Origin: an uncultured Erythrobacteraceae bacterium
GTDB lineage: Bacteria; Pseudomonadota; Alphaproteobacteria; Sphingomonadales; Sphingomonadaceae
Reading direction: 5' to 3'
Assembly: GCA_946482075.1 (NCBI GenBank)
Contig: CAMLQG010000008.1
Location: 1 to 62,462, forward strand
DNA: 62,462 nucleotides
Below are positions 8,465 to 18,694 of the stretch, one piece after another. The notes under the pieces were generated by a model that saw only the letters and a list, made by a program, of their open reading frames with translations, was not told the DNA's origin and did no database searches. Numbering within the stretch: position 1 is the stretch's first letter; every line of letters starts with the position of its first letter. The position numbers and the translations under genes are program-made.

Positions 8465-10783
8465 TCACTTCTTCGGCAGAGCATAGGCGATCAGGTAATC
8501 GCCCGTCTTCGCCTTGAGCAGGCCCGAACCGCCGGCCGAGATCACGACGAACTGCCTGCCGCTCTTGCCGGAGACATAGCTCATCGGTGTCGCCTGTCCG
8601 CCGGCCGGCATCCGGTCGCGCCACAGCTCCGCGCCTGTCGTCGTGTCATAGGCGCGGATGTAGCGATCGATCGCCGCGCCGATGAACGTCACGCCGCCCG
8701 CGGTCGTGATCGATCCGCCGATGTTGAACACGCCGGGTACCGCGATGCCGAGGGGCGCGTGATCCTGCGTGGTGCCGAAGGGCTTGCTCCACAGAATCTT
8801 GCGCGTCTTGAGGTCGATCGCAGCGAGCTTGCCCCATGGCGGGGCAGTGCAGGGCAGGCCGATCGGCGACATGAACAGCGGCGTTGAGATGCCGTATGGC
8901 GTCCCGGCCTGGGGCTGGAAGCTGACATGCGATCCGGTCTCGACCATCTGTCGGTCGGCCTCTGCACGCGGCATGAGACGGGTTTCGATCGGCATGTATT
9001 CGGCATTGGTGATCATGATGCCGCGCTGCTGGTCGATCGAGACGCTGCCCCAGTTGAGGAAGCCCATATTGCCCGGAAACTGCAGGCTGCCTTCGAGCGA
9101 TGGCGGCGTGTAGAGCCCGCGATAGTCCAGCTGGCGGAAACGGATACGGCACCACAGCTGGTCTAAGGCGGTGGCGCCCCACATGTCCTTCTCGCGCAGG
9201 ATCGGCGGGATCATGTTCGGGAAGCCGGTTTGCGCGGGCTGGGTGGGCGAGTAGGTCTCGCCGAGGATACGGCCCTTCGGCGCGGCCTTCTCGATCACTT
9301 TCGTCAGCGGCTCGCCAGTGCGGCGATCGAGGATGTAGATATAACCCTGCTTGGTCGGCTGCGCGACGGCGGGAACTTTCGAACCGTTGGGCAGCGGCCA
9401 GTCGAACAGCACGGGCTGGGCGGGCACGTCGAGATCGAAGATGTCGCGATGCAGGGTCTGGAAGTTCCAGCGGCGGGCACCGGTCCTGATGTCGAGAGCG
9501 ATGATCGAAGTGGAATAGCGATTGGATTCCGCCGAACGGTGTGTGCCGACATAGTCCGGCGTGGCGTTCCCCGTAGGCAGGTAGACCAGGCCAAGAGCGG
9601 GATCGACGCTCATCACCGACCAGCTGTTGGGCGTGTCGCGGCGATAGGTGCCGTTGGCATCGGGCACGGCGTTCTCGTCGATCCGGCCCGGGTCCCAGCT
9701 CCAGACGAGCTTGCCGTCAATCGCGTCGTAGCCGCGGACCACGCCGCCGGGGATGTCCGTGGTCATCCCGTCCTGCACATAGGCGTTCACCACGATCATA
9801 TCGGCGGCGACCACCGGCGGGGAAGTGATGAGATAGAAGCCCGGCGTGTATTGGCCGAGGCCGGGATTGACGCTTACCTGTCCGTTGGCGCCGAAGCCGG
9901 GGCACGGTGTTCCAGTTTCGGCGTCGAGCGCGATGATGCGGGCGTCGAGCGTCCCGGCGATGATACGGCGCGGACATTCCTTGGTGCCGGCAGGGGCTTC
10001 GTAGTAGCTGACGCCGCGGCAGTTCAGGAGGAAGGTGGTCGCGGGATCGACTTTTGCGTCGAAGGTCCAGACGCGCTTGCCGGTTTCGGCATCCAGCGCG
10101 AACACGCGATTGCGTCCGCTACAGACATAGAGCGTATCGCCGACCTTGAGCGGGGTGGCCTGGAATGCGGCGGAGGCTTTCTCGCCCGGACGCGGGCCGT
10201 CACCGGTGCGGAAGGTCCAGGCGACCTTCAGACTGCCGACATTGGCGGGTGTGATCTGCCCGGCTTCGGCAAAGCGCGTACCGGAAAGCGTATTGCCGTA
10301 ATTCCGCCAATCCGTGCCTTGTCCCATGGCGAGGGCCGGCGCAGCGTCGGTTCCACCCGTTGTCGCGGGCAGCCCGCGCATGCCGATCACCGCGATGATC
10401 GCCGCAGCAACGGCAAGGGCACCGGGAACGAGTGCTGCGCGACTTCCCTGCCGGCGTGCGATATCGTGGAGCAGGAGGACTATGAGTACGACGAGCGGTC
10501 CGGTCACACGCGGGACCAGCTGCCAGAAGTCGGCCCCGACTTCGGCGAACGCCCAGATGATCGTACCGACTAACACCAATGCGTAGATGCCCAGGCCCGC
10601 GGGACGGCCTTTGGCGTAGAACCAGGCGGAAGCGAGGCAGCCGATGCCCGCCAGCAGGTAATAGAACGAGCCGCCGAGCGAGACGAGATATCCGCCGCCC
10701 GCTGCGAGGACGAGGCCGATCAAGGCAAGAAGCAACGCAATCAGCAACGCGCCCCAACGCAGGCGCCCGGTCTTCTCACTCAT
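8465..10783 (-). CDS. gcd: Membrane-bound PQQ-dependent dehydrogenase (glucose/quinate/shikimate family)
   Basis: This 772-residue quinoprotein has about five N-terminal membrane helices (first about 140 residues) followed by a periplasmic eight-bladed propeller. Seen motifs include WRNYGNTLSGTRFAEAGQIT, VWTFDAKVDP and the repeated A-x-D-x-x-T-G-x-x-x-W propeller signatures. The family oxidises glucose or a polyol in the periplasm with pyrroloquinoline quinone and passes electrons to ubiquinone. I chose the ATG at 10783, which has AGAGAGGG 5 bases upstream; a GTG at 10789 is the alternative. It lies 31 bases after gyrA on the same strand and may be co-transcribed. No pqq biosynthesis genes are in the window. 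Glucose as substrate is inferred. Confidence 0.88.
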   Translation of the reverse strand: MSEKTGRLRWGALLIALLLALIGLVLAAGGGYLVSLGGSFYYLLAGIGCLASAWFYAKGRPAGLGIYALVLVGTIIWAFAEVGADFWQLVPRVTGPLVVLIVLLLHDIARRQGSRAALVPGALAVAAAIIAVIGMRGLPATTGGTDAAPALAMGQGTDWRNYGNTLSGTRFAEAGQITPANVGSLKVAWTFRTGDGPRPGEKASAAFQATPLKVGDTLYVCSGRNRVFALDAETGKRVWTFDAKVDPATTFLLNCRGVSYYEAPAGTKECPRRIIAGTLDARIIALDAETGTPCPGFGANGQVSVNPGLGQYTPGFYLITSPPVVAADMIVVNAYVQDGMTTDIPGGVVRGYDAIDGKLVWSWDPGRIDENAVPDANGTYRRDTPNSWSVMSVDPALGLVYLPTGNATPDYVGTHRSAESNRYSTSIIALDIRTGARRWNFQTLHRDIFDLDVPAQPVLFDWPLPNGSKVPAVAQPTKQGYIYILDRRTGEPLTKVIEKAAPKGRILGETYSPTQPAQTGFPNMIPPILREKDMWGATALDQLWCRIRFRQLDYRGLYTPPSLEGSLQFPGNMGFLNWGSVSIDQQRGIMITNAEYMPIETRLMPRAEADRQMVETGSHVSFQPQAGTPYGISTPLFMSPIGLPCTAPPWGKLAAIDLKTRKILWSKPFGTTQDHAPLGIAVPGVFNIGGSITTAGGVTFIGAAIDRYIRAYDTTTGAELWRDRMPAGGQATPMSYVSGKSGRQFVVISAGGSGLLKAKTGDYLIAYALPKK

Positions 10784-10814
10784 CCTCACCCTCTCTCGCG
10801 TTTCTCAAGCAGCG

Positions 10815-13604
10815 TTATTCCGTATTGGTATCGTCGGAAGCTTCCTGCCCGTCACCTTCATCCAACACCACTCCGTCAACGAGAGCATCTTGCATAGCGG
10901 CTTGTCCGGCTTCGTCTTCTTCCTGCTCGTCGATGCGGACGGCGCTGACGACATGTTCCTCGCCTGCCACGTCGAACAAGCGCACCCCGGCGCTGCCGCG
11001 CCCGATGACGCGAAGCGAATCCAGCCCGATACGAATCAGTTTGGCCTGATCGGTGACCAGCATCAGTTGATCGGATTGCGACGCCGCGAAGCTTGCCACC
11101 ACGGGACCGTTGCGCCCGATATTGTCGATGTTGACGATCCCCTGGCCGCCGCGGCCGGTGCGACGATATTCGTAGGCCGAGCTAAGTTTGCCATAGCCAT
11201 TGGCGCAGACGGTGAGGATGAACTGTTCGCGTTCCGCCAGTTCGGCGAAGCGATCCGGGAGGAGTTCCGGTTCGCCTTCCTTGTCCGCTTTCCAAGGAGC
11301 GAAGCGGAGATAGGCCTCGCGCTCCTCCGCCGAAGTGCCGACACGGTGAAGGATCGAAAGCGAGATGACCTCGTCATCGCCTTTCAGCGACATCCCGCGC
11401 ACGCCGGTGGAGGTGCGCGACTGGAATTCGCGCACATCGTCTGCCGCGAACCGGATCGCCTTGCCCTGGCGCGAGGCCAGCAGGACGTCATCGCCGGAAT
11501 CGAGCAGCGCCACGCCGATCAGGCGATCGCCCGATCCATCCTCGAATCGCATAGCCAGTTTTCCGTTCGACGGGATATTCGCGAAGGCATCCATCGAATT
11601 GCGCCGGATGCTGCCCTGCGCGGTCGCAAAGACGACATTGAGCGCGCCCCAGCTTTCCTCATCCTCCGGCAGCGGCAGAACGGCCGCGATAGTTTCGCCT
11701 TCGTCGAGCGCGGGAAGCATGTTGACGATCGGCCGGCCGCGAGTCGCCGGTCCGCCTTCGGGCAGCTTCCAGACCTTGAGGCGATAGACCTTGCCCGCCG
11801 TCGAGAAGAACAGCACCGGATTATGCGTGCTGGTCACGAACATCGCGCTGACGGCGTCTTCCTGCTTGGTCGACATGCCCGCGCGGCCCTTGCCCCCGCG
11901 GTTCTGCGCGCGGAAGGTCGAAAGCGGGGTGCGCTTGATGTAGCCATCCAGCGTCACGGTGACGACCATCTCGTCCCGCTCGATCAGGTCCTCGTCTTCG
12001 AGCCCGTCCCAGGCCGGCGCGATGGTGGAGAGGCGCGGCGTGGCATAGGCGTCACGGATTGCCACAAGCTCGTCGCGCATCACGCCATAGAGCTTCACTC
12101 GGTTCGCCAGGATCGAGAGATATTCCTCGATCGCGGCGGCCAGTTCCTTGAGCTCGTCGCCGATCTCGTCGCGGCCCAGCGCCGTCAGGCGGTGGAGGCG
12201 CAGGTCGAGGATCGCCTTCACCTGGATTTCCGAAAGGCGATAGGTGCCATCGCCGGCCTCGCTGTCGTTCTCGATCGCTTCGACCAGGCGGATATAGGGC
12301 GCGATATCGCCGATCGGCCATTCGCGCGCCAGCAGGCGCTCGCGCGCCTGGGCCGGATTGGAAGCGCCCCGGATGATGGCGACGACTTCGTCGAGATTGC
12401 TGACCGCCACCACGAGGCCAAGCAAGATATGCGCCCGGTCGCGTGCCTTGTTCAGCTCGAACTTGGTGCGCCGCGTGATGACTTCTTCGCGGAACTGAAT
12501 GAACGACTGGATGATGTCGCGCAGCCCCAGCACTTCCGGCCGACCGCCGCGGATCGCGAGCATGTTGGCCGGAAAACTCGATTGGGCAGGCGTGTGCCGC
12601 CAGAGCTGGTTCAGCACGACATCCGCCGTCGCGTCGCGCTTGAGGTCCACGACCACGCGCACGCCTTCGCGGTTGGATTCGTCGCGGATGTCGGAAATGC
12701 CTTCGACCCGCTTGTCCTTCGCCGCCTCGGCGATCTTCTCCACCAGATTGGACTTGCCGACCTGGTAGGGGATCGAGGTGAGCACGATCGAGCGGCGCCC
12801 CTCTCCTCTATTGGCGCCGCGGCCTTCCTCGATCTCGTGATTGCACCGCATGATGATCGATCCGCGCCCGGTCATATAGGCCGACCGCGCGCCGGCCGTG
12901 CCGAGAATCAGCGGCGCAGTCGGGAAATCGGGGCCCGGGATGATTTCGAAGAGCTGTTCGCTGCTGATCGCGGGATTGTCGATGAAGGCGAGGCAACCGT
13001 CGATCACTTCGCCCAGATTGTGCGGCGGGATGTTCGTCGCCATGCCGACCGCGATGCCACCTGCGCCGTTGACCAGCAGATTGGGGAAGCGGGCAGGCAG
13101 GACCTGCGGCTCCCGACGCGAACCGTCATAATTGTCCGAGAAATCGACCGTATCCTTGTCGAGATCCTCGAGCAGGGAGTTCGCTACCCGGGCGAGTCGC
13201 GCTTCGGTGTAGCGCATGGAGGCCGGCGGGTCCGGGTCCATCGATCCGAAATTGCCCTGGCCGTCGATCAGGGGCACGCGCAGCGACCAGGGCTGGGTCA
13301 TGCGTGCAAGCGCGTCATAGATCGCGGCGTCGCCATGCGGATGGTAGTTACCCATGACGTCGCCGACGATCTTGGCCGATTTGCGATAGGGACGACCGGC
13401 GACGAATCCGCCCTCCTGCGATGCGAACAGGATTCGGCGATGCACCGGTTTCAGCCCGTCGCGCACGTCGGGCAGGGCGCGGGCCACGATCACGCTCATC
13501 GCGTAATCGAGATAGCTCGTCTTCATTTCATCGACGATGTCGATCCGCTCGAATTCCGGCTCGGACGCGGGGGAGGGGGCAAGGGTATCGGTGTCGTCGC
13601 TCAC
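10815..13604 (-). CDS. gyrA: DNA gyrase subunit A
   Basis: This 929-residue protein is the DNA-cleaving subunit of gyrase, which introduces negative supercoils with GyrB. The catalytic tyrosine is in [10 protein letters not shown] (residue 132), and the quinolone region reads [13 protein letters not shown]. The C-terminal DNA-wrapping domain has the GyrA box [11 protein letters not shown] (type I topology). The position equivalent to E. coli Ser83 is Ala (A93), as known in several alphaproteobacteria. The start is a GTG at 13604; the divergent TPR gene begins 277 bases away in a comparatively AT-rich intergenic region that must hold both promoters. The tail is acidic ([14 protein letters not shown]). 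Confidence 0.98.
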   Translation of the reverse strand: MSDDTDTLAPSPASEPEFERIDIVDEMKTSYLDYAMSVIVARALPDVRDGLKPVHRRILFASQEGGFVAGRPYRKSAKIVGDVMGNYHPHGDAAIYDALARMTQPWSLRVPLIDGQGNFGSMDPDPPASMRYTEARLARVANSLLEDLDKDTVDFSDNYDGSRREPQVLPARFPNLLVNGAGGIAVGMATNIPPHNLGEVIDGCLAFIDNPAISSEQLFEIIPGPDFPTAPLILGTAGARSAYMTGRGSIIMRCNHEIEEGRGANRGEGRRSIVLTSIPYQVGKSNLVEKIAEAAKDKRVEGISDIRDESNREGVRVVVDLKRDATADVVLNQLWRHTPAQSSFPANMLAIRGGRPEVLGLRDIIQSFIQFREEVITRRTKFELNKARDRAHILLGLVVAVSNLDEVVAIIRGASNPAQARERLLAREWPIGDIAPYIRLVEAIENDSEAGDGTYRLSEIQVKAILDLRLHRLTALGRDEIGDELKELAAAIEEYLSILANRVKLYGVMRDELVAIRDAYATPRLSTIAPAWDGLEDEDLIERDEMVVTVTLDGYIKRTPLSTFRAQNRGGKGRAGMSTKQEDAVSAMFVTSTHNPVLFFSTAGKVYRLKVWKLPEGGPATRGRPIVNMLPALDEGETIAAVLPLPEDEESWGALNVVFATAQGSIRRNSMDAFANIPSNGKLAMRFEDGSGDRLIGVALLDSGDDVLLASRQGKAIRFAADDVREFQSRTSTGVRGMSLKGDDEVISLSILHRVGTSAEEREAYLRFAPWKADKEGEPELLPDRFAELAEREQFILTVCANGYGKLSSAYEYRRTGRGGQGIVNIDNIGRNGPVVASFAASQSDQLMLVTDQAKLIRIGLDSLRVIGRGSAGVRLFDVAGEEHVVSAVRIDEQEEDEAGQAAMQDALVDGVVLDEGDGQEASDDTNTE

Positions 13605-13881
13605 GTGAACACGGTCTTTTTATGAAATTTTCGGAAGAGATTTTGCCTAGGCCAATCGTGCGCGAAGTGCCAGCAATACGGCCATTTCCGAGTCATTTTT
13701 CCACATGTCGCTTGTCTGGCGGGGCGAATGGATCAGATCGTGGCCTGGAGAGTCTATTCAAATGGCGTTCACAGCTTCAATTATATCTGCTCGCCAGTTG
13801 CCAAGTCGGGCATTTGACGGCACTTAGCCGGCAATTTTGATGAGAACGGCCACCCCCCCTGGCCACACGAGGAGACGATGC

Positions 13882-15210
13882 ATGCGCGGTATGTTCCGTA
13901 TCAAATCGAGCAGCAAGCTGGCGATGGCCGCTGCTCTTGGGCTGGTGGTGTCGGGCCTCGGCCTGACCGCCGTTCCCGCTTACGCCGCCAAGGGCGGTGG
14001 TAATTCCAAGCCGTTCGTCGAAGCGGCGATGCCGCTGCAGAAGAAGGTCGAAGAGCTCGAAGCCAAGAAGAAGGCCGGCGGCAGCGAAGCCGAGATCAAG
14101 GCGGGGGCCGATGCGCTGCGTCCCGATCTGGACAAGGCCATGGCGGCGGCTTCCACCAATCAGGACAAGCTGCTTGCCGGCCAGTTCGGCGTGACGATCG
14201 GTGGTCTTAACGGCGATCTCAAGCTGCGCCAGAAGGGTGCGCAGATGATGGTCGACAGCGGCCAGCTCAAGCCCGAGCAGGTTGCCCAGTTCCAGTTCTA
14301 TATCGGCAACTTCGCCTATGGCGCGGGTGATTTCCCTGCTGCCGCCACTGCGCTGAAGGCTGCGGCGGATGCCGGGTTCCAGGACCCCGCGCTGGTTCCG
14401 CTGCTGATCCAGGCCTATGGCAAGTCCGGCCGCGCGACCGAGGGCCTGGCGCTTGCGCGCTCGGTGATCGATGCCAAGGTGAAGGCCGGTCAGCCGGTCC
14501 CGGAAGACTGGCTGAAGCGCGCGAATGCCGTGGCCTATGAAGCGAAGTCCGGCCCGGATGCGATCGCTCTGTCGACCACGCTCGTCGATCAGTATCCGAG
14601 CGACTTCAATTGGCTGAGCGCTGCACAGGTGGTGCGCACCTTCGGGCAGTTCGATCCGGCTGCCTCGCTCGACCTGTTCCGCCTCATGGACCGCAGCGGC
14701 GCGCTCAACTCGAACCGCCAGTATGTGATCGGCGAATACAAGGAATATATCGAAACCGCCGATCCGCGTAAGAACCCGGGCGAAGTCGTAGCGCTGGTCA
14801 ATAAGGGAATGCAGAAGGGCATTCTCCAGGCTGGCGACACCTGGGCCACCGAAGCGAAATCCGCCGCCACCGGTCGGGTCGCCGGCGACAAGGCTTCACT
14901 TGCCAGCCTGATGAAGGAAGCGAGTGCCGGCAATGGCAAGACCGCGATCATCGCCGGCGATGTCGCGTTGAACTATGGCCAGGCGGCGGACGCCGAGAAG
15001 ATGTACGCGATTGCTGCCAACGCGAGCGGCGTGGACCAGAATCTCGCCAATACCCGCCTCGGCATCGCACAATATGACCAGAAGAAGTTCGCCGAAGCGA
15101 AAGCGAGCTTTGCCAAGGTCACCGGTCCGCGCCAGACGCTTGCCAAGCTCTGGACCGTGCAGATCGACAATCAGGGCCAGCCTGCCCCGGCGGCCCAGCC
15201 TGCGGGCTGA
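13882..15210 (+). CDS. Secreted tetratricopeptide-like protein
   Basis: This 442-residue protein has a clear signal peptide (basic start, hydrophobic run LAMAAALGLVVSGLGLT, cleavage near AYA-AK). The mature part is Ala-rich alpha-helical with degenerate TPR units, for example YIGNFAYGAGDFPAAATALK, LIQAYGKSGRATEGLALARS and RLGIAQYDQKKFAEAKASF. TPR arrays bind partner proteins, and the partner is unknown. The ATG at 13882 has GGAG 7 bases upstream; an upstream in-frame start at 13837 adds a non-signal-like Arg-rich leader. A rho-independent terminator follows. It is probably periplasmic. Confidence 0.8.
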   Translation: MRGMFRIKSSSKLAMAAALGLVVSGLGLTAVPAYAAKGGGNSKPFVEAAMPLQKKVEELEAKKKAGGSEAEIKAGADALRPDLDKAMAAASTNQDKLLAGQFGVTIGGLNGDLKLRQKGAQMMVDSGQLKPEQVAQFQFYIGNFAYGAGDFPAAATALKAAADAGFQDPALVPLLIQAYGKSGRATEGLALARSVIDAKVKAGQPVPEDWLKRANAVAYEAKSGPDAIALSTTLVDQYPSDFNWLSAAQVVRTFGQFDPAASLDLFRLMDRSGALNSNRQYVIGEYKEYIETADPRKNPGEVVALVNKGMQKGILQAGDTWATEAKSAATGRVAGDKASLASLMKEASAGNGKTAIIAGDVALNYGQAADAEKMYAIAANASGVDQNLANTRLGIAQYDQKKFAEAKASFAKVTGPRQTLAKLWTVQIDNQGQPAPAAQPAG

Positions 15211-15227
15211 TCGGCTTTGGGAATGAC

Positions 15228-15260
15228 GGGGCGGTCGCTGCTGCGGCCGCCCTTTCTTAT
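15228..15260 (+). terminator. Rho-independent terminator after the TPR gene
   Basis: A GC-rich stem (GGGCGGTCG paired with CGGCCGCCC, one G-T wobble) with a 6-base loop is followed by TTTCTTATT. It ends 6 bases before the convergent NYN gene stop. Confidence 0.8.
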
Positions 15261-15265
15261 TGGGA

Positions 15266-15991
15266 TCAGCGCACGCGCTTGATCGAGGCGTGATTGCCGT
15301 CTTTGCGGATCTGGAAGTGCCCGGTCGCCTCGATCAGATCGATCAGGCGTTTGAAGCCGTAGTTCCGCGCGTCGAAACTGTCGCGGTTGTTGGCAAGATT
15401 CCCCACTTCGCCCAGAGTGGCATAGCCATCCGCGTCACGCTTGGCAGCTTTCCAGGCATTGCCGAGGAGTTGGATGACTTCCGGCGGTATCGGCTTGGCG
15501 CCGGTATCGGCCGCGCGATCCTGCTCGACAGCCTTATCCTCTGCCTTCGAGGAGTCGATCAGTGCCGCCACTTCGATGAAACGGGTACAGGACGCCTTGA
15601 ATGCTTCCGGAGCCTTGGCGGTGCCGAAGCCATATACGAGCAAGCCGTCCTGTCGCAGCCGCATGGCGAGCGGGGCGAAATCGCTGTCGGAACTCATGAT
15701 GCCGAAGCCGTCGACCTTGCCCTGATAGAGCAGGTCCATGGCGTCGATCGTCATCCCCATGTCGGTGGCATTCTTGCCCTTGGTCAGATCGAATTGCTGT
15801 TGCGGCCGGATGCCGTAGCGGTTGGTGATCGTGCTCCACCGCTTGAGCGCGGGTTTTGCCCAATTGCCATAGGCGCGGCGGATGTTGACCTGCCCGAGCT
15901 CGGCCAGGACGGTCAGGACGGGATCGATCCCGTCCGGCGACGCATTGTCGGCATCGATCAGCAGGGCGATGTTCTGAAGGGCTTTCTCCAC
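15266..15991 (-). CDS. NYN domain ribonuclease-like protein with LOTUS/OST-HTH domain
   Basis: This 241-residue protein is a LabA/PIN-like (NYN) fold with acidic active-site residues in ALLIDADNASP, KNATDMGMTIDAMDLL and GIMSSDSDFAPLA, followed by a C-terminal winged-helix LOTUS/OST-HTH region (about 165-241) ending GHFQIRKDGNHASIKRVR. NYN proteins are predicted RNases, and LOTUS domains bind RNA or partner proteins. I chose the GTG at 15991 with GGAG upstream. A longer frame to 16063 would run into the carbonic anhydrase gene and begins with a Cys-rich, unfamily-like leader. The RNA target is unknown. Confidence 0.85.
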   Translation of the reverse strand: MEKALQNIALLIDADNASPDGIDPVLTVLAELGQVNIRRAYGNWAKPALKRWSTITNRYGIRPQQQFDLTKGKNATDMGMTIDAMDLLYQGKVDGFGIMSSDSDFAPLAMRLRQDGLLVYGFGTAKAPEAFKASCTRFIEVAALIDSSKAEDKAVEQDRAADTGAKPIPPEVIQLLGNAWKAAKRDADGYATLGEVGNLANNRDSFDARNYGFKRLIDLIEATGHFQIRKDGNHASIKRVR

Positions 15992-16007
15992 GCTCCGTCT
16001 CCGTTCC

Positions 16008-16661
16008 TCAATCGACGGGCGAGAATTCCCCGGTATCCTCGTCGAGCAGATGCAGCACGCCATCGCTGATCGCGAAGAAGGCGCCGCGCAGCTTCAGATC
16101 GCCGCGGCCTTCCTTTTCCTGGATGCAAGGAAAAGTGCGTAGATTCTCGATGCTGACCCGTACGCCGGCATGTTCCATCGCGCGTTCTGCATCCCGGCCG
16201 GTGGTGCCGTGTTTCGCCACGACCGGTTCGCGCGCTTCGTCGAGCAGGGCGATCCAGTCCGCAATGAAGCCGCCGCGGCCCGGTTCGGTGCCGCGCAGTT
16301 CCTGAGTGAGTGCCGCCTTGCAGCCGCCGCACAGCCCATGGCCCATGACGACGATTTCCCGGATCTTGAGAACCTGGACCGCGAATTCGAGCGCGGCCGA
16401 AACGCCGTGATGGCCGGGAGAAGTCTCGAACGGCGGAACCATCGCCGCGACATTGCGCACCACGAAGATCTCGCCGGGATCGACGTCGAAGATCTGCGAA
16501 GGATCGACGCGGCTGTCCGAGCAGGCGATGACCATGACGCGCGGCTGCTGCCGTTCACTCAGCGCCGCCCAGCGTTCGAGATGCGGCATCCATCCCCGAT
16601 CGCGGAAACGCCGGTAGCCGCCGAGGAGCATCGAAAGTTCGTCTGAGGGAGTTATCGTCAT
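16008..16661 (-). CDS. Beta-class carbonic anhydrase
   Basis: This protein of about 217 residues interconverts CO2 and bicarbonate. The zinc ligands and catalytic dyad are visible: MVIACSDSRVDPS (Cys47, Asp49, Arg51) and VVMGHGLCGGC (His and Cys), the hallmark of beta carbonic anhydrases. A conserved mid-block FVVRNVAAMVPP also matches. Length is normal. The ATG at 16661 was preferred; GGAGG lies unusually close to it, and a TTG three codons upstream is the alternative. It stands 16 bases upstream of the NYN gene on the same strand and diverges from lipA. Confidence 0.95.
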   Translation of the reverse strand: MTITPSDELSMLLGGYRRFRDRGWMPHLERWAALSERQQPRVMVIACSDSRVDPSQIFDVDPGEIFVVRNVAAMVPPFETSPGHHGVSAALEFAVQVLKIREIVVMGHGLCGGCKAALTQELRGTEPGRGGFIADWIALLDEAREPVVAKHGTTGRDAERAMEHAGVRVSIENLRTFPCIQEKEGRGDLKLRGAFFAISDGVLHLLDEDTGEFSPVD

Positions 16662-16716
16662 GCCTCCCAAATGCCGCGCGGACTTCTGACTGGCAAGTCC
16701 TCCCTTTTGCTCCTAG

Positions 16717-17667
16717 ATGGGCGGGATGAACGACCTATCGAATGCGCCCCGTTCCGACCGGCCCCGCAAGCCGGACTGGATCAGGGTCAAGGCGCCAGTC
16801 AGCAAGGGCTACGAGAGCACTCGCGCGCTGATGCGCGATCTTGGCTTGCATACCGTCTGCGAGGAAGCGGCCTGCCCGAACATCGGCGAATGCTGGACCA
16901 GGAAACATGCGACGGTGATGATCCTGGGCGATGTGTGCACCCGGGCTTGCGCGTTCTGCAACGTGAAGACGGGCATGCCGCGTCCGATTGATCCTCTGGA
17001 GCCCGAACATGTCGCGACGGCGGCCGCGAAGCTCGGGCTGGAGCATATTGTCATCACCTCCGTCGATCGCGATGATCTGCCGGATGGCGGCGCGGGCCAT
17101 TTCGTGAAAGTGATCGAGGCGCTTCGCCGCAACACGCCGGATACGACGATCGAAATCCTGACGCCGGATTTCCGCGGCAAGATGCGCGAAGCGGTGGAAG
17201 CGATCGTGGCCGCCGGCCCTGATGTCTATAATCACAATCTGGAAACGGTGCCGCGGCTGTATCCCACGATCCGCCCCGGTGCCCGGTACTATTCCTCATT
17301 GCGCCTGCTTGAGGAAGTGAAGCGTCATGATCCGCGAATCTTCACCAAGTCGGGCGTGATGCTCGGGCTGGGCGAGGGGCGTCTGGAAGTCCACCAGGTT
17401 ATGGATGACATGCGCTGCGCCGATGTCGATTTCCTGACCATGGGGCAGTATCTCCAACCGACGCAGAAGCACGTCAGAGTCGAGGAATTCGTCACGCCGC
17501 AGACATTCGCGGCCTATGGTGCCGTGGCGCGGGCGAAAGGCTTCCTGCAGGTAGCCGCCAGCCCCTTGACGCGCTCCAGCTATCACGCCGGGGACGATTT
17601 CAGAGCCATGCGCGCGACGCGCGATACACAGCTGGCGAAGGCGGCGGACAAGGTCGAGGCGCGCTGA
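16717..17667 (+). CDS. lipA: Lipoyl synthase
   Basis: This 316-residue radical-SAM enzyme inserts two sulfur atoms into octanoyl groups on lipoyl domains, here those of PdhB and PdhC among others. The auxiliary cluster cysteines are in [12 protein letters not shown] (C48, C53, C59), the radical-SAM motif is CTRACAFC (C74, C78, C81), and the C-terminal serine motif is [10 protein letters not shown]. Length is typical. A second in-frame ATG lies 9 bases into the gene (16726), and either could be used. The stop overlaps the next start (TGATG), so lipA and the RatA/COQ10 gene form an operon. Confidence 0.97.
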   Translation: MGGMNDLSNAPRSDRPRKPDWIRVKAPVSKGYESTRALMRDLGLHTVCEEAACPNIGECWTRKHATVMILGDVCTRACAFCNVKTGMPRPIDPLEPEHVATAAAKLGLEHIVITSVDRDDLPDGGAGHFVKVIEALRRNTPDTTIEILTPDFRGKMREAVEAIVAAGPDVYNHNLETVPRLYPTIRPGARYYSSLRLLEEVKRHDPRIFTKSGVMLGLGEGRLEVHQVMDDMRCADVDFLTMGQYLQPTQKHVRVEEFVTPQTFAAYGAVARAKGFLQVAASPLTRSSYHAGDDFRAMRATRDTQLAKAADKVEAR

Positions 17668-18128
17668 TGCCCGGAATCCGCGAAATCCGTTTCCTGCCTT
17701 ACAGCGCGGACGAGATGTTTGCGCTCGTGGCAGATGTTGCGCGTTATCCGGAATTCCTTCCCTGGGTGATCGCCACCCGCGTCCGTTCCGAGAGCGAAAC
17801 GGAGATGACCGCCGACATGTTGGTTGGATTCAAAGCGTTGCGTGAGAAATTCACATCACATGTGCACAAGGACCGCCCGCGCGAAATCCGTGTCCAGTAT
17901 GTCAATGGGCCGCTGCGTGATCTCGACAATGTCTGGCGCTTCGTCCCGAAGGGCGATCATGCCTGCGAAGTGGATTTCTCCGTCGAGTTCACATTCCGCA
18001 ACGCCATGTTCGAAAAGCTCGCCGGTCAGTATTTCGACCGCGCGTTCCGCAAGATGGTAACCGCTTTCGAAACACGTGCGGCAGAGCTTTACGGCAGCAG
18101 CAGTTCGAGCGCGACCAGCGCCGCCTGA
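17667..18128 (+). CDS. RatA/COQ10-type polyketide cyclase-like (START) protein
   Basis: This 153-residue protein belongs to the START-like ubiquinone-binding family (mitochondrial Coq10, bacterial RatA/YfjG). It shows the typical start REIRFLPYSADEMFALVADV with YPEFLPW, followed by VNGPLRDLDNVWRF and the terminal helix DRAFRKMVTAFETRA. The family chaperones ubiquinone to the respiratory chain; a RatA toxin role has been proposed in E. coli. It is translationally coupled to lipA. Its last 40 bases overlap the convergent cinA gene, and the tail is a Ser/Ala run (GSSSSSATSAA). Confidence 0.9.
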   Translation: MPGIREIRFLPYSADEMFALVADVARYPEFLPWVIATRVRSESETEMTADMLVGFKALREKFTSHVHKDRPREIRVQYVNGPLRDLDNVWRFVPKGDHACEVDFSVEFTFRNAMFEKLAGQYFDRAFRKMVTAFETRAAELYGSSSSSATSAA

Positions 18129-18649
18129 TGGCGGACCACGGAGCGGCTTGAGCCGTCGAGTTGGCGCAATTCGGCTTCGGGTTCGCGATCTTCCTGCTCT
18201 TCTTCCCCGCGCAGCGCCCGCGCGAAGACCACGGTGCCGACCGGCTTCTGTTCGCTGCCGCCGTCTGGACCCGCGACTCCGCTGATCGCAACTGCGACAT
18301 CGGCAGTGCTGTGCTTCAACGCGCCTTGCGCCATCGCCCAGACGCAAACGACGGATACCGCGCCGAACGTGTCGATGATGTCGCTCGCGACGCCTAGCGT
18401 CTGCTCCTTCGCCTCGTTCGAATAAGTGACGAAGCCGCGATCGAGCACAGCAGAGGAACCAGGGATTTCCGTCAATGCGGCAGCGACGAGCCCACCTGTG
18501 CAGCTTTCCGCGACGGCTACCTTTCTTCCCGCTGCGGCATTTTCGGTGACGACACGACGTGCAAGCGCAACAAGATCGGCGGGAAGGAGGCTGTCGGTCA
18601 CATTACTGGTCGCGTTGTCGGTCGCGTTGTCGGTCACGTTATCGGTCAC
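18089..18649 (-). CDS. CinA-family nicotinamide-nucleotide amidohydrolase (PncC-like)
   Basis: This 186-residue protein is the C-terminal CinA domain alone, which deamidates NMN in NAD recycling. Conserved blocks are VAVAESCTGGLVAAAL, SNEAKEQTLGV and AVAISGVAGPDGGS with KPVGTV. The N-terminus is odd: five 12-base units encode TDN(V/A)-type repeats, and two further in-frame GTG codons lie in the repeat. The GTG at 18649 has GGAG 8 bases upstream and is chosen as start. It lies 45 bases after ispDF on the same strand, and its 3' end overlaps the convergent RatA gene by 40 bases. Confidence 0.9.
   Translation of the reverse strand: MTDNVTDNATDNATSNVTDSLLPADLVALARRVVTENAAAGRKVAVAESCTGGLVAAALTEIPGSSAVLDRGFVTYSNEAKEQTLGVASDIIDTFGAVSVVCVWAMAQGALKHSTADVAVAISGVAGPDGGSEQKPVGTVVFARALRGEEEQEDREPEAELRQLDGSSRSVVRHQAALVALELLLP
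18590..18649 (-). repeat. Five 12-bp tandem units at the cinA 5' end
   Basis: Units are variants of GTGACCGACAAC read on the minus strand and encode the TDNV/TDNA tetrapeptides at the CinA N-terminus. The length is a multiple of three, so copy-number change would keep frame. Three units start with GTG and could each serve as an initiation codon. Confidence 0.85.
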
Positions 18650-18694
18650 AGGCGCTCCATGGACTGAAACAAGAAACGGGATTGATGGACTTTC

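Noticed and set aside
10890..13625. A 911-codon open frame on the plus strand opposite gyrA
   Set aside because: It is the antisense shadow of gyrA in GC-rich DNA; composition is His/Arg-rich and matches no family, while the minus strand encodes a full GyrA.
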